DNA of 64,000 nt, from NCBI GenBank assembly GCA_027405735.1, contig JAPEHQ010000001.1, positions 186,001 to 250,000 on the forward strand, written 5' to 3'. Shown here piece by piece: positions 34,603-48,039 of this stretch. This DNA is from Mucor racemosus. Its lineage: Eukaryota > Mucoromycota > Mucoromycetes > Mucorales > Mucoraceae. A program made the position numbers and the translations under genes. Under the pieces are notes generated by a model. It did not search any database, had not been told where the DNA came from, and worked only from the letters and a program-made list of their open reading frames with translations. Numbering within the stretch: the stretch's first letter is position 1; each line of letters starts with the position of its first letter.

Positions 34603-36017
34603 ATGCTTCATAAAAATCAACAAAACAATCATCGCACCAACAGATCTTCTCTCACTATTGTGTTGAAAATTGGTACCTCGTCGATTTGTAATGAGACAAC
34701 TCATTTCCCATTATTGTCCAATTTGTCGGCCTTGGTTGAGAGTGTCTTGAGTTTGAGAAACAGTGGTCATCGTGTTATTCTTGTTACAAGTGCTGCTATT
34801 GGAACAGGTAATTCATATATATATGTATATATATATATTATCTGAATTGATTGCTTACATATGTTTAATATCTTAAAAAGGTCTTCGAAGATTAAATATG
34901 GCAGAAAAACCATCCAAATTAGCAGCTAAACAGGTAAAATGCTTTATTTTTCTAGACTTTTTCAAGAAATTAACCTTTGAAAACCCATAATCAAGGCTGT
35001 AGCTGCAGTAGGTCAAGGTCGTTTGATGGCATTATACGATGATTTGTTTGGTCAATTTCATCAACCTGTTGCTCAACTTTTATTAACAAAAAATGATCTT
35101 GCTGATCGCTCTCAATATCTCAATGCAGTCAATTGTTTAGAAGAATTATTAGATATGGGAGTTGTACCTATTGTCAACGAAAATGATACTATTTCAACAC
35201 AAGGTGTTCGTTTTGGTGATAATGATACTTTAGCAGCTGTAATGGCTGGTATGATCAAGGCAGATTATTTGTTTTTATTAACTGATGTTGATTGTCTTTA
35301 TACCGATAATCCTCGTACTAATCCTGATGCTAAGCCTGTCACTGTTTGTGATGATATGGTCAAATTGAGAGAACAGGGTAATTTTTGCTTGCGAGTATCT
35401 TTTTCATATTATTTACCCCTTTTTTAGTCTCGGTTGCTTCAATGGGTTCATCTCTTGGAACTGGTGGCATGGCAACAAAATTGATTGCCGCTGATCTAGC
35501 TATTGCAGCTGGTGTAACCACCATCATCACCAATGGATCAAAGACTTTTAATATTGCCAAAATCATTGAAGCCGATAGACAGAATAGTAGTACAACTGAG
35601 TTCACTAAAGATCATCCTCTTCATACTAGATTTATTGCTAAAAACAATCCATTATTGGATCGTAAATGGTGGATTCAGTATGGTTTACATACCGCAGGTA
35701 CAATCTATGTAGATGAAGGAGCAGCCAAAGCCATGTTGACTCCTCGCTTAAAAAGCAATTTATTTGCTGCAGGTATTATTCAAGTGGATGGTCAATTTGT
35801 AGCACAACAAGCAGTTGAAATCAAACTTCGTAAAAAGTTGGAGGGTGATAAATTTGAAGATATTACTATTGGTAAAGGGCTTGCCAATTATTCCAGCATT
35901 GAAATCAATCGCATCAAGCGTTGCCGTAGTACAGAAATTCCCAATATTTTGGGTTATGTCGATGCTGATTGTGTTGTCCATCGTGATAACCTTGTTAGAA
36001 CTACTGATGAAATCTAG
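34603..36017 (+). CDS. PRO1: Glutamate 5-kinase
   Basis: Catalyses ATP-dependent phosphorylation of glutamate, the first step of proline synthesis, in the cytosol. Exons 34603-34807, 34881-34933, 34996-35377 and 35428-36017 (phases agree) give 409 aa. The first in-frame ATG (34603) starts 19 residues before the kinase core. Amino-acid-kinase motifs: [18 protein letters not shown], the substrate-binding NENDTIS with [19 protein letters not shown], and [11 protein letters not shown]-terminal PUA domain follows (about 310-400: [14 protein letters not shown] ... [18 protein letters not shown]). Length and order match fungal Pro1, which unlike plant P5CS is not fused to the reductase. Convergent with the Rab-GAP gene, 55 bp between stops. 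Confidence 0.93.
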
Positions 36018-36072
36018 AATCTCAACGACTTTATTTTTTGTTTAATTTGTAATTTTATTCATATATAATCAA

Positions 36073-38698
36073 TTAAAAGCTCATTAGCTTTTTTAATTCA
36101 TATAGTCTTCTGTGTAATTCTTCTTTATCATTTTCACTTTGGGCATAACGAATTTTCATATCAATTAAAATGGATTCTGCTTTCTGTAGTTGGTCTTCCA
36201 GTGTGGAATTGTGGCCAATTAATGTAGCATTTTCACTGCATAAACCTTCAAATTGGTCTTTTGTTTTTGATTCAATTTTTTCTGGTAATTCATTAACGGC
36301 TTTTTCTAATGAAGTTACTAACGTTGTTAATGAAGAGCCTTCATCTTTAAGTGAATTTAAATGTCGTAAAGTGTCTTGTAGCTGGCCATTGACATCTTTC
36401 TGCTCTTGTTTCAAGATATTTGTCTTTGATTCGAGTGTATTCAGTTGCTTTTTCATTTCAAGATTTGATTTTTGTAATTCTTCAATGATATTTGCATCTG
36501 CTAATTCTTTTTGTAGTAAAGCCTTGTGTTCTTTTTCTAATTGATATAATCTTTTCGATGGAAATTCCAATTCACATGCATCACTAACAAATCGACGATC
36601 ATCATCCTAATTACAACAGTTAATAAACTAATGAATTATTAAGTTGCCTAGTATTACCTTGTATTCTTCAAATAAACCATTCTTTAAAAAGTCTAGCAAA
36701 TGTTCAAAATCAAAACTCAAAATAGTAGTTTGGTTTCTCTTTAACAAAGCAATTGCAAATTTAAAGATGGAACCAATTCCCTCAGTAAATATAACATCAT
36801 ATATACGATAAACAAGGTTCAATGGAAATTTATAAGCGAATAATGTCATGAACCATTGTGAAGCATACATAGTGGAGTTGATGCCCTGTTGCTTTAAATG
36901 ACGAGCAACATGAGGTAAATGTTCTTGTACTAGTGCATCAAATTGATATAAACGTAATTGAAGTCCATCCATATCTGGAGTAAAGTGGCCTCTTAGACCA
37001 TATTTGTTCATCAATTGAATAAGTACACAGAATGCATCTTCATCAGGCATCTAAAATAAGCATTTATTATGATTATAGTTTTAATAAAGTGGTACAGCAA
37101 CTTACATTTAATAGCATAGGACCCACAATAAATGCCAATCCTTGGCAATATCCAACTTCTTTATCGTATGAACTATAAGCTCTAACAACGTTATAAAGGC
37201 CTTCTTGACCTTGCCCATCAGTTTCTTTAAAGTATGTATGTCCAGGAAATGTACGAGCTAAATCACGCTGAATCATTTTATCATAAGGACTCGGTAATTT
37301 CAAGAAATCCATATACTTTGTGACCAAATTTTCATCCTTTGACTTGGCTAATAATTGCCAGACCATACCACGAATGGAAGGTGGAATGCCAAATCGAATG
37401 TGTTTAATTAAGTCTTTATTGACCTTGCTGAGGTTCTGAAAGTCGCACATAATTCCAGCCCAAAAGTCTACATGTATACAATATTTGTTAGTATACTAAA
37501 TGACATATTAAACCCCCCCCTCCTTACCCCAATCATAGTCATCGCCCTTGTTTTGAGATACAAGATTATGGCGAATGGATTGTCTTTTAAGGTTCTTGAT
37601 AACTTTAGATTTAGGGTCATTGGTGTTAGCTACATTAAGTTGTTCCATTTGTGCTAATAAAGCATCTTGGAAGCCGGGTAAAGGTGAGATAATACTGGTA
37701 GGTCGTGATAATTTCGTTTGTCGAGCAGCAAATGATGCAGAAGGTCGTGGAGCAGAAGGTGCTGTACTGATGATAGGGACTGTATTTTGTTTGGATGGCC
37801 TTCTCGAAGATGCAGGAGATATGTTTGTAGAGGAGGATGAACGGAATGGTGACCAAAGAGCAAATATAGAACGAGCAGTTGATGTACTCGCAATTGATTC
37901 ATTGTCGAAGCTATCTCTTTGAGATGGCGGCGGGGTTGGTTGTTTTGAAAGAGGTGATATAGTAGATTCGTAGATGATGTCTTTTGGTGGAGGGGGTGGT
38001 GCTGTTGTCTGAAGTCGAGTAGGGACAGGGACAGCTGTAATTTGTGGTTTCTCGCCGCTTACAAGAGCAGATGTGATAATTTTAAGTGGGTTATATTCTT
38101 CCTCCTCATCAGGTAATGGTGGCGATGATTGCTGATCAGTTAATGAAATTTCGTTCATATCAGATAATGATAATATTGTTGACATTGATTGGCGAGAAGG
38201 AGGGCGATCCATAATAGGAGAGGAAATAGTTGTTATGTGCTCTTCTTCATGTTCTTCTTCCACTTCTTGAATTGTTTCCTTTTTACTTGGTGATTTGATT
38301 GGAGGTGTAAGAATGGTATCTTCAGAATATGTACGCAATGGCTTTTCAAAATAAGATGAAGAATCAATCGACGATGACACTGATGAAGAATCAATCGACG
38401 ATGACACTGATGAAGAATCATCGTCTTCTTCATCAAGTGGATTTGCAGTTTCTAAATCAACTGAGTCTATAATTTTGTTATTAAATTTTATATTAAGTAC
38501 GGTTTTAATATATTTACTGTTTGATTCAATGAAAGATTGTTCATTGAGATCTTTTGTATCCAGTGCGATAGAATCAGTATCATGAAATTCATATTCATCA
38601 GTTGAATCGTCTGAAGAAAAAACGATCTTTTCTTGTTGCTCAGGTAAAAGTTCTTTTTGTAAAATTGTTTCGTTTGAAGAATCGATCACTTTTGTCAT
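36073..38698 (-). CDS. TBC-domain Rab GTPase-activating protein (Gyp5/Evi5-like)
   Basis: Exons 38698-37528, 37467-37106, 37050-36658 and 36606-36073 give 819 aa. The N-terminal 390 residues are acidic, Ser/Pro-rich and disordered. The TBC domain (about 395-650) starts at DFWAGIMCDF and LIKHIRFGIPPSIRG and carries both catalytic fingers: the arginine in IQRDLARTFP and the glutamine in VGYCQGLAF. The C-terminal 175 residues are a long coiled coil (LEKEHKALLQKELADA ...). This architecture is that of Gyp5/Gyl1 and Evi5, GAPs for exocytic Rabs acting at sites of polarised growth. Exon 1 contains a 27-bp tandem duplication (38355-38408). Donor 1 lies next to a G8 run on the sense strand. Confidence 0.88.
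38355..38420 (-). repeat. 27-bp tandem duplication in the Rab-GAP gene
   Basis: Two perfect 27-bp units (38355-38381, 38382-38408) plus a partial third. On the coding strand they give a repeated 9-residue unit of the type SSVSSSIDS in the disordered N-terminus. Length is a multiple of three, so the frame is kept. Recent slippage is likely. Confidence 0.85.
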
Positions 38699-39170
38699 TT
38701 TGATTTACAAAATCTATAAGAATGTGTGTACTAAGTAGGAGAGAAAAAAAAAGTTGTAGAAGCAAAAGAAACAAGGAATTATTCAAAGATACACGAAGGA
38801 GGTACAATAATAATTAAATTTCTGCCCTGCAAAATATTGTTATTGCTTGATAGATTTAGAAATTCTTTCATTTCCCGCGTATACATACATTTCAAAGAAT
38901 TTTTACTAGCACAAAATTGCTAAATATTTCATAAAACATATTGAAATTGTAACATTAGCATACTCATTGCTAATCTAATTTTTTTTATCAATAGCAAAAG
39001 TAATGAAAATCACTTTATTTTGTTATTTTGAGGAACCTTTCTTAATTTGCAATTTAAGATTTTGTGCGCTCTTCCAAATTAAACTCTTTCCCTCCTCTTC
39101 CCTAATCTCAACTGCTACTCTTTTTTAAGTTAATCACCATTGTATTAAAAGAAATAGAATATAAAATATA
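38699..39170. promoter_or_regulatory. Intergenic region between divergent genes
   Basis: 472 bp between the start codons of the Rab-GAP (minus) and the small membrane protein (plus). AT-rich, with a pyrimidine-rich stretch just before the plus-strand gene (39070-39125). No specific site recognised. Confidence 0.4.
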
Positions 39171-39689
39171 ATGAAGCATCATTTATTATTGTTATCCATA
39201 GCCAACATGTTCATTGTTTCGATACATGCAGCCGATATTAAAATGTTTTGTAAATGCTTTTGTGGATCCAACTCGACAGTATTCGAACTACCACTACTTG
39301 ACCCAAAACCTTGTAGTAATTGTACAAAGCAATTTTGTTTAGATAATGTGAAAGATGGCATGTGCGATGGCATTGCTGATGCTACATGTCCAAGTAATGA
39401 CTTTAAAACTGCTTGCTTTGGTTAGTATTGCAAATATCAGTATATTGAAATATGAAAGCTAATATATTTATACAGCACGCGATTCTTATAAAGACGAGAT
39501 CATTGTTCGCTCATTTCTGATCATCACCATCGGATTAATCTTATTTTCACTTATAAAGCCATTTGTTGACAACTGGCAAAAGGTATTTCTTTTTTCAATA
39601 AATTAGCATAAATTAAGTACTAACAAATAGATTGTTAGGAACGTGCTACCAGACAACAATATAGTGCTGTGTCAGCTGTTGAGCAATAA
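39171..39689 (+). CDS. Small Cys-rich single-pass membrane protein
   Basis: Exons 39171-39420, 39476-39582 and 39639-39689 (last intron has a TACTAAC branch site) give 135 aa. Residues 1-20 are a signal peptide (LLLLSIANMFIVSIHA). The lumenal or extracellular part has nine cysteines after the signal peptide (CKCFCG, CSNCTKQFC, MCDG, TCPS, ACFG). A single transmembrane helix (FLIITIGLILFSLIKPF, about 95-112) is followed by a short basic/Gln tail. Type I topology is predicted. The family is not recognised by name; it resembles conserved uncharacterised fungal membrane proteins. The acceptor TTAG/GAACG was chosen for exon 3; the AATAG acceptor 8 bp upstream gives a different tail and cannot be excluded. 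Confidence 0.72.
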
Positions 39690-40534
39690 GAATCCATACC
39701 ATACTACTGTATATATTTAACCTACCCTTTTCTGTTACAAAAAATAAAAATACAACTAAAAACTCGACTTTTGAGAAACTGTAATGGCATTTTCTTGTAA
39801 TATGTAATATTTGATATGCTCCGTTTAGAGACACTGTCTATTTCAAGGATTTTATTGAGAAGATCCGTTGAAAGCGTATGAACTTGTCAAAGCCAAGACA
39901 AAAGTACATGTGCATTTTAAAATTCGAAGGAATGATTGGTGGTTGATAGGCTTTAAACTCGTGGATGCGTCAGAACAATGTATCATTCTGAGCTTTTAAG
40001 TACTTACCAAGGCCAAAAATGATCCAGTAATTACTTTGTACAAATACCTAATTACTTGTATTGCAATATAAGCTATATACCAGATGCTTTTACTGAGTAC
40101 AAACAGAAACACATATGCTATGATATTAGACAATTGCCAGTGATGACTCTACTTTAAATAAGTATCATTGCTTCTCGAATAACGCTCTCGCATATTTCAG
40201 TACAGTAAAGACTAGGATGATAAAGTTTTCTACTGAAAAAATAATATTTTTTTAGATGTGCCCAACTATAAACAAGAGGATAACAGATCTGTAATCAATA
40301 CACAAACTTGTATTACTACAGGCTTTGGCGTAAGTTTTATTCAGATTAATGCTTGAAATCATACAAGCAGGATTATTTATGCCAGTTTTCACAGAATGCA
40401 ATCTGTAAGATAAATACCATCATTAAATAGCTTTGAATCCTACCAGCAATAAACATTTTCATCCAAAAATTGACTGGGTCATAACTTATAATCATGTTAA
40501 AAAATGAAAAATTCTATTTTTTATTATCGATATG
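39690..40534. other. Gene-free region
   Basis: 3' flank of the membrane protein gene (AATAAA-like around 39742) and AT-rich DNA up to repeat A copy 3. No gene seen. Confidence 0.4.
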
Positions 40535-41700
40535 TATACCTTAAACATTACAAAATAGAAATAAAGTGGTCGCATTATACTACCTCTTCCTAAGTTTATT
40601 TTGTATTCCACAAAAGACTCAAGAACGTAAAATTCACTGCTTTTTCTTTAAAAACCGGGTCTCACTTTTCAAGCCTGTTCAAAAACATTTCACTAAAAAT
40701 ACCAAGAAAAAAATTATATGTCAATGTACCTGAGATGTTCAGCTTTAATCTAAATATAAGTATCTGAAAATATCCTATTTTTTGCAGTTGGTATTAATTT
40801 TTCAGTGCTAAGGTTTCAGATTTTTTACGCGTATTTCACTGCTAAAGGATTGAAAACTTTGAGGCTTTATATCTCCAGAAAGCATTAAGCTATACTAACA
40901 CTTTTTAATAATAAAACTTACTTGTTTTGAAGAGCTTTATAACATATTTGAATATAAAAAAATTCTGAGCACCGTTATTTTTTTTTCATTTTTTTGACAT
41001 TTCTATAGTAGGTTTCAAAATATTTGTTAAATTGAGAAATATTTTTTTTGCATTAATGTCATTAAGCTTGTTAAGCTCTCACGGATCCAATTTAGAGTTT
41101 TTCAAAATATTGATTTTTCGTGGAGATATCCTCAAAGATGTGTACAAAAAGGTACCTTCATTTCTAGCTTCCATTTTTCCCTTATATACCCTCATCCCAA
41201 ATTCTGAATCTGAAAAAAAAATGAATAAAAATCTTGTTATCTCTACAAAAAATGCAGCTAAAAAATTTTGCAATAGCTCGATCAATAGATAATTTTTTTA
41301 CGCATTATATTCGTTTATTGTATTTTAAATATGCTTATAAAAAGTGATGTGTATCTTCAAAAAAACCTTCAAAATTTTAATTGCATTTTGTGCACAATTT
41401 AATGTGAAACAGTTATTTAAATTTTATTTAGATGGATGCAGAATCTAAAACTCTACAAAAACTATTTAATACGCTAGGTCGACTTACTTTACAGTTCATG
41501 AGCCATTAAACGATTTTAATTTTTTGAATCATTTTTCGTTCATTTCAACAAATAAATTTTGGAACCCCGTGATGATAGGCTTTAAGCTATGATAAGAAAC
41601 TATTATTTTGGTTATCTCGATGAAAAATTGATATTTTGGAATGAAATAAAAAAGAGGGGGTAGCTTATAATTAGAACTACTATCTTATCTGTACAGAAAA
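40535..41700 (+). repeat. Dispersed repeat family A, copy 3
   Basis: Colinear with copies 1 and 2. The core is at 41100-41240. The plus-strand frame (41032-41292) and part of the minus frame (41079-41285) remain open. The right end diverges at about 41640-41700. Confidence 0.75.
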
Positions 41701-42264
41701 TAATATCATTATAATTACATTTACGTATACTAATTAACATTAGCATGGATTTTTTGCATTATTTAACATATTTTTTTTACTATACTTTATCATGTTTTTT
41801 CCCTAGTATAAATTGCTATATATATCAATCTTTTATTATGTGGAATCCACCAGATAGGGTATATATTATACTGCCAAGAAAATATAGAGCCTTTCCAGCT
41901 TCTGTTCAAAAAAATTGGCATAGTTAAAAATAACTGACCATGCAACAACCTAAAATGCATTTACCTTGCAAAGGCTTCAAATAAAAAAGCATCAAACAAA
42001 ATTTCCTCGTATATAAGCAGTTTATGATTATATAGATGCGGATCATGTAGAAAAAAACCCAAGATATGAGATATCATGATACGAGCGCGCGATATAGCTT
42101 ATTTTCCCATTCAAACATTATGGTTTTTTTAACAAATTGCTGTAATGGTTCATGTTGCAAAGGTTCCAATCACTTAAACTACAACCATCGAGAACACCAG
42201 GATCAAATACCCACCCTCATTATTAAGAGGTAGTTTATATAGCCACATTCAAATATAGTGTATA
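41701..42264. other. Gene-free region
   Basis: AT-rich, with a 60-codon open frame (41745-41927, plus) of no recognisable character. Nothing else seen. Confidence 0.4.
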
Positions 42265-44424
42265 CTACACTGTTCGAATATTTATTACATCATGCTCATT
42301 TTTTCCCAAGTATTCTAACGCTAATTGCCTATGTATTCCCAATAATAGAAAAGGCGGCAAAGGAGAGTAAGGATTTTGATTTAGTAGATCATTGCCATCA
42401 ATCATTTGTCTTTTCTTAGTAGTATGTAACATATTATTACATAAGAATTTGCGGTATTTACCATTGTTTTTTTCTATAATGCCAGGAGCGGCAAGTAGTT
42501 TCATAGCCAAACTCTGATTAACATAGTATTCTATTAGATAATCATTGTCTGACATGGAGTTGTATTTTTTCAAGGATATTAGCTAATGTTTTGACCGCCA
42601 TATCTTCCATATCCTCAATCGCGATCGAGGATGCTTGATTAAGTTGACCAGCTATTGCTTTAGATGATCGAACCATATTTACATTAGCTTGATTTACGAT
42701 AGTGTAAGATTCATGATGATGGTCTGGATTAGATAAATGTCCAATGAAAGATTTTCATCTTACAGCAAACGTGCCTGTTCTATTATTATTCAAAAATGCA
42801 TCCTCTTTCTCAGCACGACAATGACAGTATTCCAATCTTTCAGGACATTGATGGCCAGGGACGTATTCAATTTTTTTACAGTGGCCACATATGAATTTTG
42901 TGGGGTTACCAATAAAAGGTTGATATGGACGTTGAAGTTCTCTACGATCCACTCGTTTGGGAGGTAAAGAAGTACCCTCATTTGGAGTTTCTTCATCCTC
43001 AGGGCGAGTACGTTTTTTATCTTTTATACTTCTAGCTTTAGACCTTTTTGCTGATTCAACTACATATCAATCGGATAATTTGCGATAGACACTGTACATA
43101 TGCGATTTCAATAATTCCATTAGAGAATGTAAGTCCTCGTTGGAAAGAAGAGGGTCGGGACAACTAATCCTATCATTGTTTTTAGAGCTTCGTAACTCTG
43201 GTGGTAATTTAGTCTTGAGGTACATCATAACGTAATCCTGGAAGGACATAAAACATTCAACGGTCCTATTGTGAGTATCTTGCATTTTTGCTTTGGTAAC
43301 CAAAATGACATAGCGTTGCAGATAATTTATTAAGGGTTCCGTGAGTATTGACGCAAAAGGAACAATTGTCCAACGTAATAATCATCATTAGTATTATGTT
43401 TCCAAATACTTTTTGATTATTAGCTTATTTTTTATGAAATTCCAACATTTGTATCTAAACTTGTTGACCTGAATTTTACGGAGCAGCGAATCCCTTGGTG
43501 CCGTATCCATCGAGGTAATAAACGGTTGTTTTAAAGCTTTGTCCCAATGCCTACCGTTGTTCGTGTTATAGAATACAAAGATAGATTCAAACGCTTCAAT
43601 AAAATCTTCAACTGTTCGGTACTATACAATACTTTTTTCATCAAGAACTTTCATCTGATATGTTTTCGTGGGACAGTTGCAAATTTCAATATCGAACTTA
43701 GGAATCTTATATCTTATCCATAGAAATCTTAAATTTATTCTGTTCTATCAAGGTGGTTAATACTTGGGTTTGACCATGCTTATTCATCATTGTATTGGTA
43801 TTTACCGATTGGTCTATAGGCGTCATGTTACGGATTTTCATTAGCATCCCATTTAATGTGGTTGATTTAGCTTTCAAAATTTGTATTTTATTATCCGCAT
43901 CTGGATCACCAGACATTGTAAGAGGTTGCCTAATTTGGCGATGGATATTCTCCATCATCATTCTAGTCTCCTTTTCACTTTTCTCAAAATTGTTTTGGGC
44001 AACAGAAGCAAATTTAGATTTCATTGCAGATGTAGTAAAGTTATTTTGAAAAGAAGTGCTTACACTAGTACTTTCATCAATTGAACCTGATGGTTCATGA
44101 TTCATGAGCTTTATCCTTATCCGTAGTATGATTGTTACAATCTGATGTGTTTTGAGAGCCGCTTAAGATATCGGACGTAACAATGCCGCCAACCACAGTT
44201 GGATTATTAAATTGAATTTCATGGTTTTGGTTATTATCCATGGGATTTATGAAAAGATTTGGAGGTCCTGAACTTTTAATAGGCGACAGACTAGGGTACT
44301 CAGTATTACCATCGTCAAGGTCCATATTCTCAAGTTCATCGAGCTCGATCGGTTGTATAGGAGAGTGGATAATAAATGTTTCCATCCTCATAAGAGGTTC
44401 TGGAGTTACCACCGTCAACTTCAT
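42265..44424 (-). pseudogene. Broken gag-like retrotransposon relic
   Basis: A minus-strand series of open segments that read as one ancient protein, broken at least five times: a frame change near 44100, a frame change near 43710, a TAG near 43620, a TGA near 43065, a TGA at 42757-42755, and a one-base shift at an A6 run near 42570. The middle part, RTVEDFIEAFESIF ... RHWDKALKQPF, has the look of a retrotransposon gag/capsid domain. Further on is a Cys/His cluster (CGHCKK ... GHQC ... CHC), perhaps a nucleic-acid-binding knuckle. No reverse transcriptase, integrase or protease motif was found. Gag assignment is by resemblance only. Confidence 0.5.
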
Positions 44425-44664
44425 CTTGGTTACTGTTTCCAGTTACTTCAGCATTAGAAGACTGACAGCAATATATACTGATTTTATAAAATTATTTCAA
44501 AGAATATCTGTGCAGTAAAATGTAAAATAAAAGCTTTGAAAAAAGATACAGTTTAAATCCTTCTTTATTCAAAAAATGGATAGTGTGCAATAGGTCTATA
44601 TTTCTACTCTATTTATATTAGTTGTGATTTTGTTATATCTGGGAGTTGCACCGTAACTGTCAGT
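44425..44664. other. Gene-free stretch
   Basis: AT-rich DNA between the gag-like relic and the TE coding tail. Confidence 0.4.
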
Positions 44665-44703
44665 GATCTATCAGAATTAGGAATAACCGAATTACCAACT
44701 TAG
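44622..44703 (+). pseudogene. Decayed TE-type coding tail, copy 2
   Basis: Plus-strand open segment reading CDFVISGSCTVTV and then DLSELGITELPT with TAG at 44701-44703. The last 13 codons, the stop and about 40 bp beyond it match the minus-strand relic ending at 12678. It is the end of a coding region of an unidentified mobile element. Confidence 0.4.
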
Positions 44704-45339
44704 GACTTCTGTCAAACCGTGATGTTTAACATGCGAATCAGACAATGCTGCATTCGATACATATATCATCATGCTACTTATCAAATGATTGAAGCATGAT
44801 TCCATTGTCTTCATGCAATATCCATATGTTTATTCTTTTTGGTAAATCAATTAGTTTGTTTGTGATTTTAAAGTTTATATTGAGCTTCTTGATTTACATA
44901 ATCAAGGCGGTCTTTTAATGCCCGTTTTTGGCATATTTGTTAATGATCCGCATAGAGCAATCCTTACTTTGATCTATGTGTTTCTTCAGTTTATTTTATG
45001 AATCAATTTGCTTTGTTTATGATTCGGTCTATTTTATTTATATGTTAAATTACTAATACTTTCTGTATTTACTGTTAAATTCATGTTATCTCTATTTGAA
45101 TATTAGAGCATGGTTTTATGTGAGATAACATTTAATTTCTTATATGTGGGGAAATAGTATCCTAGTTCAGCACAATCTGAAACAATCCATAATACAAAAT
45201 AGTTCAAACAAGTACGAGTTTTTATTCCTCCCTTTCCACAGCAACCTGGGGATGCTGCTAAACCTTTTGCAATTTTGTGGATTGACACTAGATGTCCCTG
45301 CCATTTCTACGGGAGGTCGTTTGGGTATTGATTTTTATA
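44704..45339. other. Gene-free region
   Basis: The first 50 bp continue the match to the 12640-12678 region. The rest is AT-rich; a 61-codon minus frame (45103-45288, containing GCCGKGG) has no assignment. Confidence 0.35.
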
Positions 45340-46535
45340 TTATTCACAAAATAAATCCAACTCTAAGCTGCTTTGCTTTTTTTTCAGTGGAAAATATTGA
45401 TTTTTCATCGAGATTATCAAAATAATAGTTCATAGTACAGCTTAACCCTATTATAACTGAGTTTCAAAATTGATTTGACAAATCGATCAAAAAATAGCCA
45501 AAAAACAAAATTGTTTAATGGCTCATGAACTGCAAAGTACGTTGAAATAGCGTATTAAATGGTTTTTGTACAGTTTCAAATTCTGCATCCAGCTAAATAA
45601 AATTCAAACAAATGTTTTACATTAAATTTTGCACAAAACGCCATTGAAATTTTGGAGGTTTTTTGAAGATATGCATCACTTTTCATAAACATGCTTCAAA
45701 GTTAATAATGGAGATAATGTGCAATAAAATTATCTGTTGATTAAGCCATTGATGAACCTTCTAGCTGCATTTTTCGTAGAGAAAGCAAACTTTTTGCAAA
45801 AAAAAAAATTCAAATTCAGAATTTGGGATGAGGGGATACAAGAGAAAATTTGAAGGTAGAAGCGAAGGTATCTCTTTGTACACATTTCTGAGGGTATCTC
45901 CACGAAAAATCAATATTTTGAAACAATCTAAACAACATCTGATAGACATCAATAAGATTTATGACATGAAGGTAAAAAAAATGCTGTTCGATTTAACCAA
46001 TCTTTTAAAATATATTACAGAAATGCCAAAAAAAAAAGAAAAAAATAAAAATGCTCAGAATTTTTTCATACTGAAATATGTTATAGGGTGCCTTAAAACA
46101 AGTAAGTTTTAATATTAAAAAGTGTTAGTATAGTCTAATTTTTTGTAGAGATATGAAGGCTCAAATTTTTCAATTTTAACCATTGAAATACGTGTAAAAT
46201 CTGAAACATTACCACTGAAAAAGTCATATTAACTGCAAAAAATAGGATATTTCCGGATACTTGTTTTTGGATTAAAGGCGAGCATATAATTTTTTCTTGG
46301 TGTTATCTAATGGAAAAAAAAATAGAGCAGGATGAAAAGTGAGGTCCAGTTTTCAAGGAAAAAGCAGTGAATTTTATCTGTTTTTGAGTTTTTCATGAAA
46401 TATAAAATAAATTTAGGAACAGATATCATAATGCAACCAATTTATATCTATTTAGCTGTGTCTAGGGTATATCCTAAAAAGTGTTTAGCAAGAGTTTGGT
46501 TATATAAAAATGGACACACTCCGATTTTGAAGTTT
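45340..46535 (-). repeat. Dispersed repeat family A, copy 4 (inverted)
   Basis: The only copy in the opposite orientation and the most divergent along with copy 5. The frame equivalent to the minus-strand frame of the other copies is open here on the plus strand (45828-46112, 94 codons; shared segment LRVSPRKINILK). Confidence 0.72.
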
Positions 46536-48039
46536 GGAAACTATGAAAACCCAATTTTTGCTTGAGCAGGTACCTACAAAAGATATCAAAACCCATTTTA
46601 ACTCTCGACATGACTTTTTCGAGTTTCAGTTAATAAAGTTCGTCAGCTATAGAATGTAATACAAAACCAAAGAATATATAATTTTTTTTATTGATCAATT
46701 AAAGGTTATTGGTGTAACTGTTTTGCTTCTACAATAAAATGTTTTTTATTAATAGAGAATGCTCCTTATTAATGGAACAAACGCAATGGCAAAGCTTAAA
46801 ATCAGTACATCGTAGCAACAAAGACTACTCTAATACTCAATACCCAGTCCATTTCATGTCGTCTGGATGATGTGATTTACTATTTTGATGTCTTAGCAGA
46901 AATATCTAGCAATATTTCTGTTACCAAACCGAAGCTTTATTAGTACTCATCTCTATTTTGTATTTAATTTTTGGAATTAGGCAGTTATAGCAGGTATAAC
47001 TTTTCAAACTACCATCACTCGGACCAAACAGAGGTCTTCAGATTGAATATTTTCAATCTTCGCATCATATTACAAACTCATTTGAAACTGTACTGTACAA
47101 ACCTTAAAATTACATAGCGTATTCCCATATTATTTCGTAATATGTTGCGTAAATTTAATAGTAAAGCTTTAGGAATGTAAGATAATTTTAGAATACTCTT
47201 CGTTTTTTTTAAAAATTTAGCGATTCTTTTAGGAAGATGTAGCCCCAGATATCAGAAGTGGCCTTCCCTCCATGAAAAAACCGGGATACGAAAATTATGA
47301 TTTCTAAAAATAACAATTTTAGAATGATCCAATATCAAAACTTCAGTACAATGCTTATCGTTGAATGAATACAAAGAAAAAAAATTCGTGGACAAAGAAA
47401 AATATATGAGCAACAGCTTTATCAAAAAATTCCTGATTTATCGAAGTTTCTAGTCATGAGTAAACTCTTGAAGCATTGAGTTTAATTTTGACATCCGCGT
47501 TTTCTTCAAGAAAAAGAAGAAAAGCTGCAGCATTATGTAATGAATTACTTATTTTGAAAGGCTTTAGAGTGTATTTGAGAAGAAGATCTCGATACATATA
47601 CAGTATATATATATACATATCCTTTTCGGATTTTTAAGCTTAATAATGTTCAATTTTGATAACATAGTTATATAGTTTTGATTTGACACCAAAGAGAAAT
47701 GGCTAATGAAAACTAGCAGCCACATCATTCAACGAGTACTTTAGCCCATTGCAGATAATTCACTCGAGAAGAAACGAAAAGAAGGCTTCGGAATCACCGA
47801 GAATAAAGTATATTTTTAGGTCTTTTTTGTGTGCATGGGGATCGTTTTTTATTAATATTGCAACGGCATGCGACGCGACTATAAAGTGAAATAGTCCGTC
47901 TACTATCCCCAGCACCTCTCAGCCCTACACTATATTAATAAAGCCATAAAAAAGAAATTTAATGGGTGTATACATTTATTTTATTTCATTAAAAAAATGT
48001 TGAAATTGGGTAAATACATGATATGTCGTTTGTGTTAAT
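46536..48039. other. Gene-free region downstream of profilin
   Basis: About 1.5 kb of AT-rich DNA with no coding signal on either strand. A slightly more GC-rich stretch (47840-47925) is not identified. Confidence 0.4.

Noticed and set aside
37575..37922. 115-codon plus-strand ORF opposite the Rab-GAP N-terminus
   Set aside because: Shadow of the Ser/Pro-rich coding exon; no motif.
47840..47925. More GC-rich patch considered as an RNA gene
   Set aside because: No tRNA cloverleaf, box motifs or snRNA landmarks could be made out.
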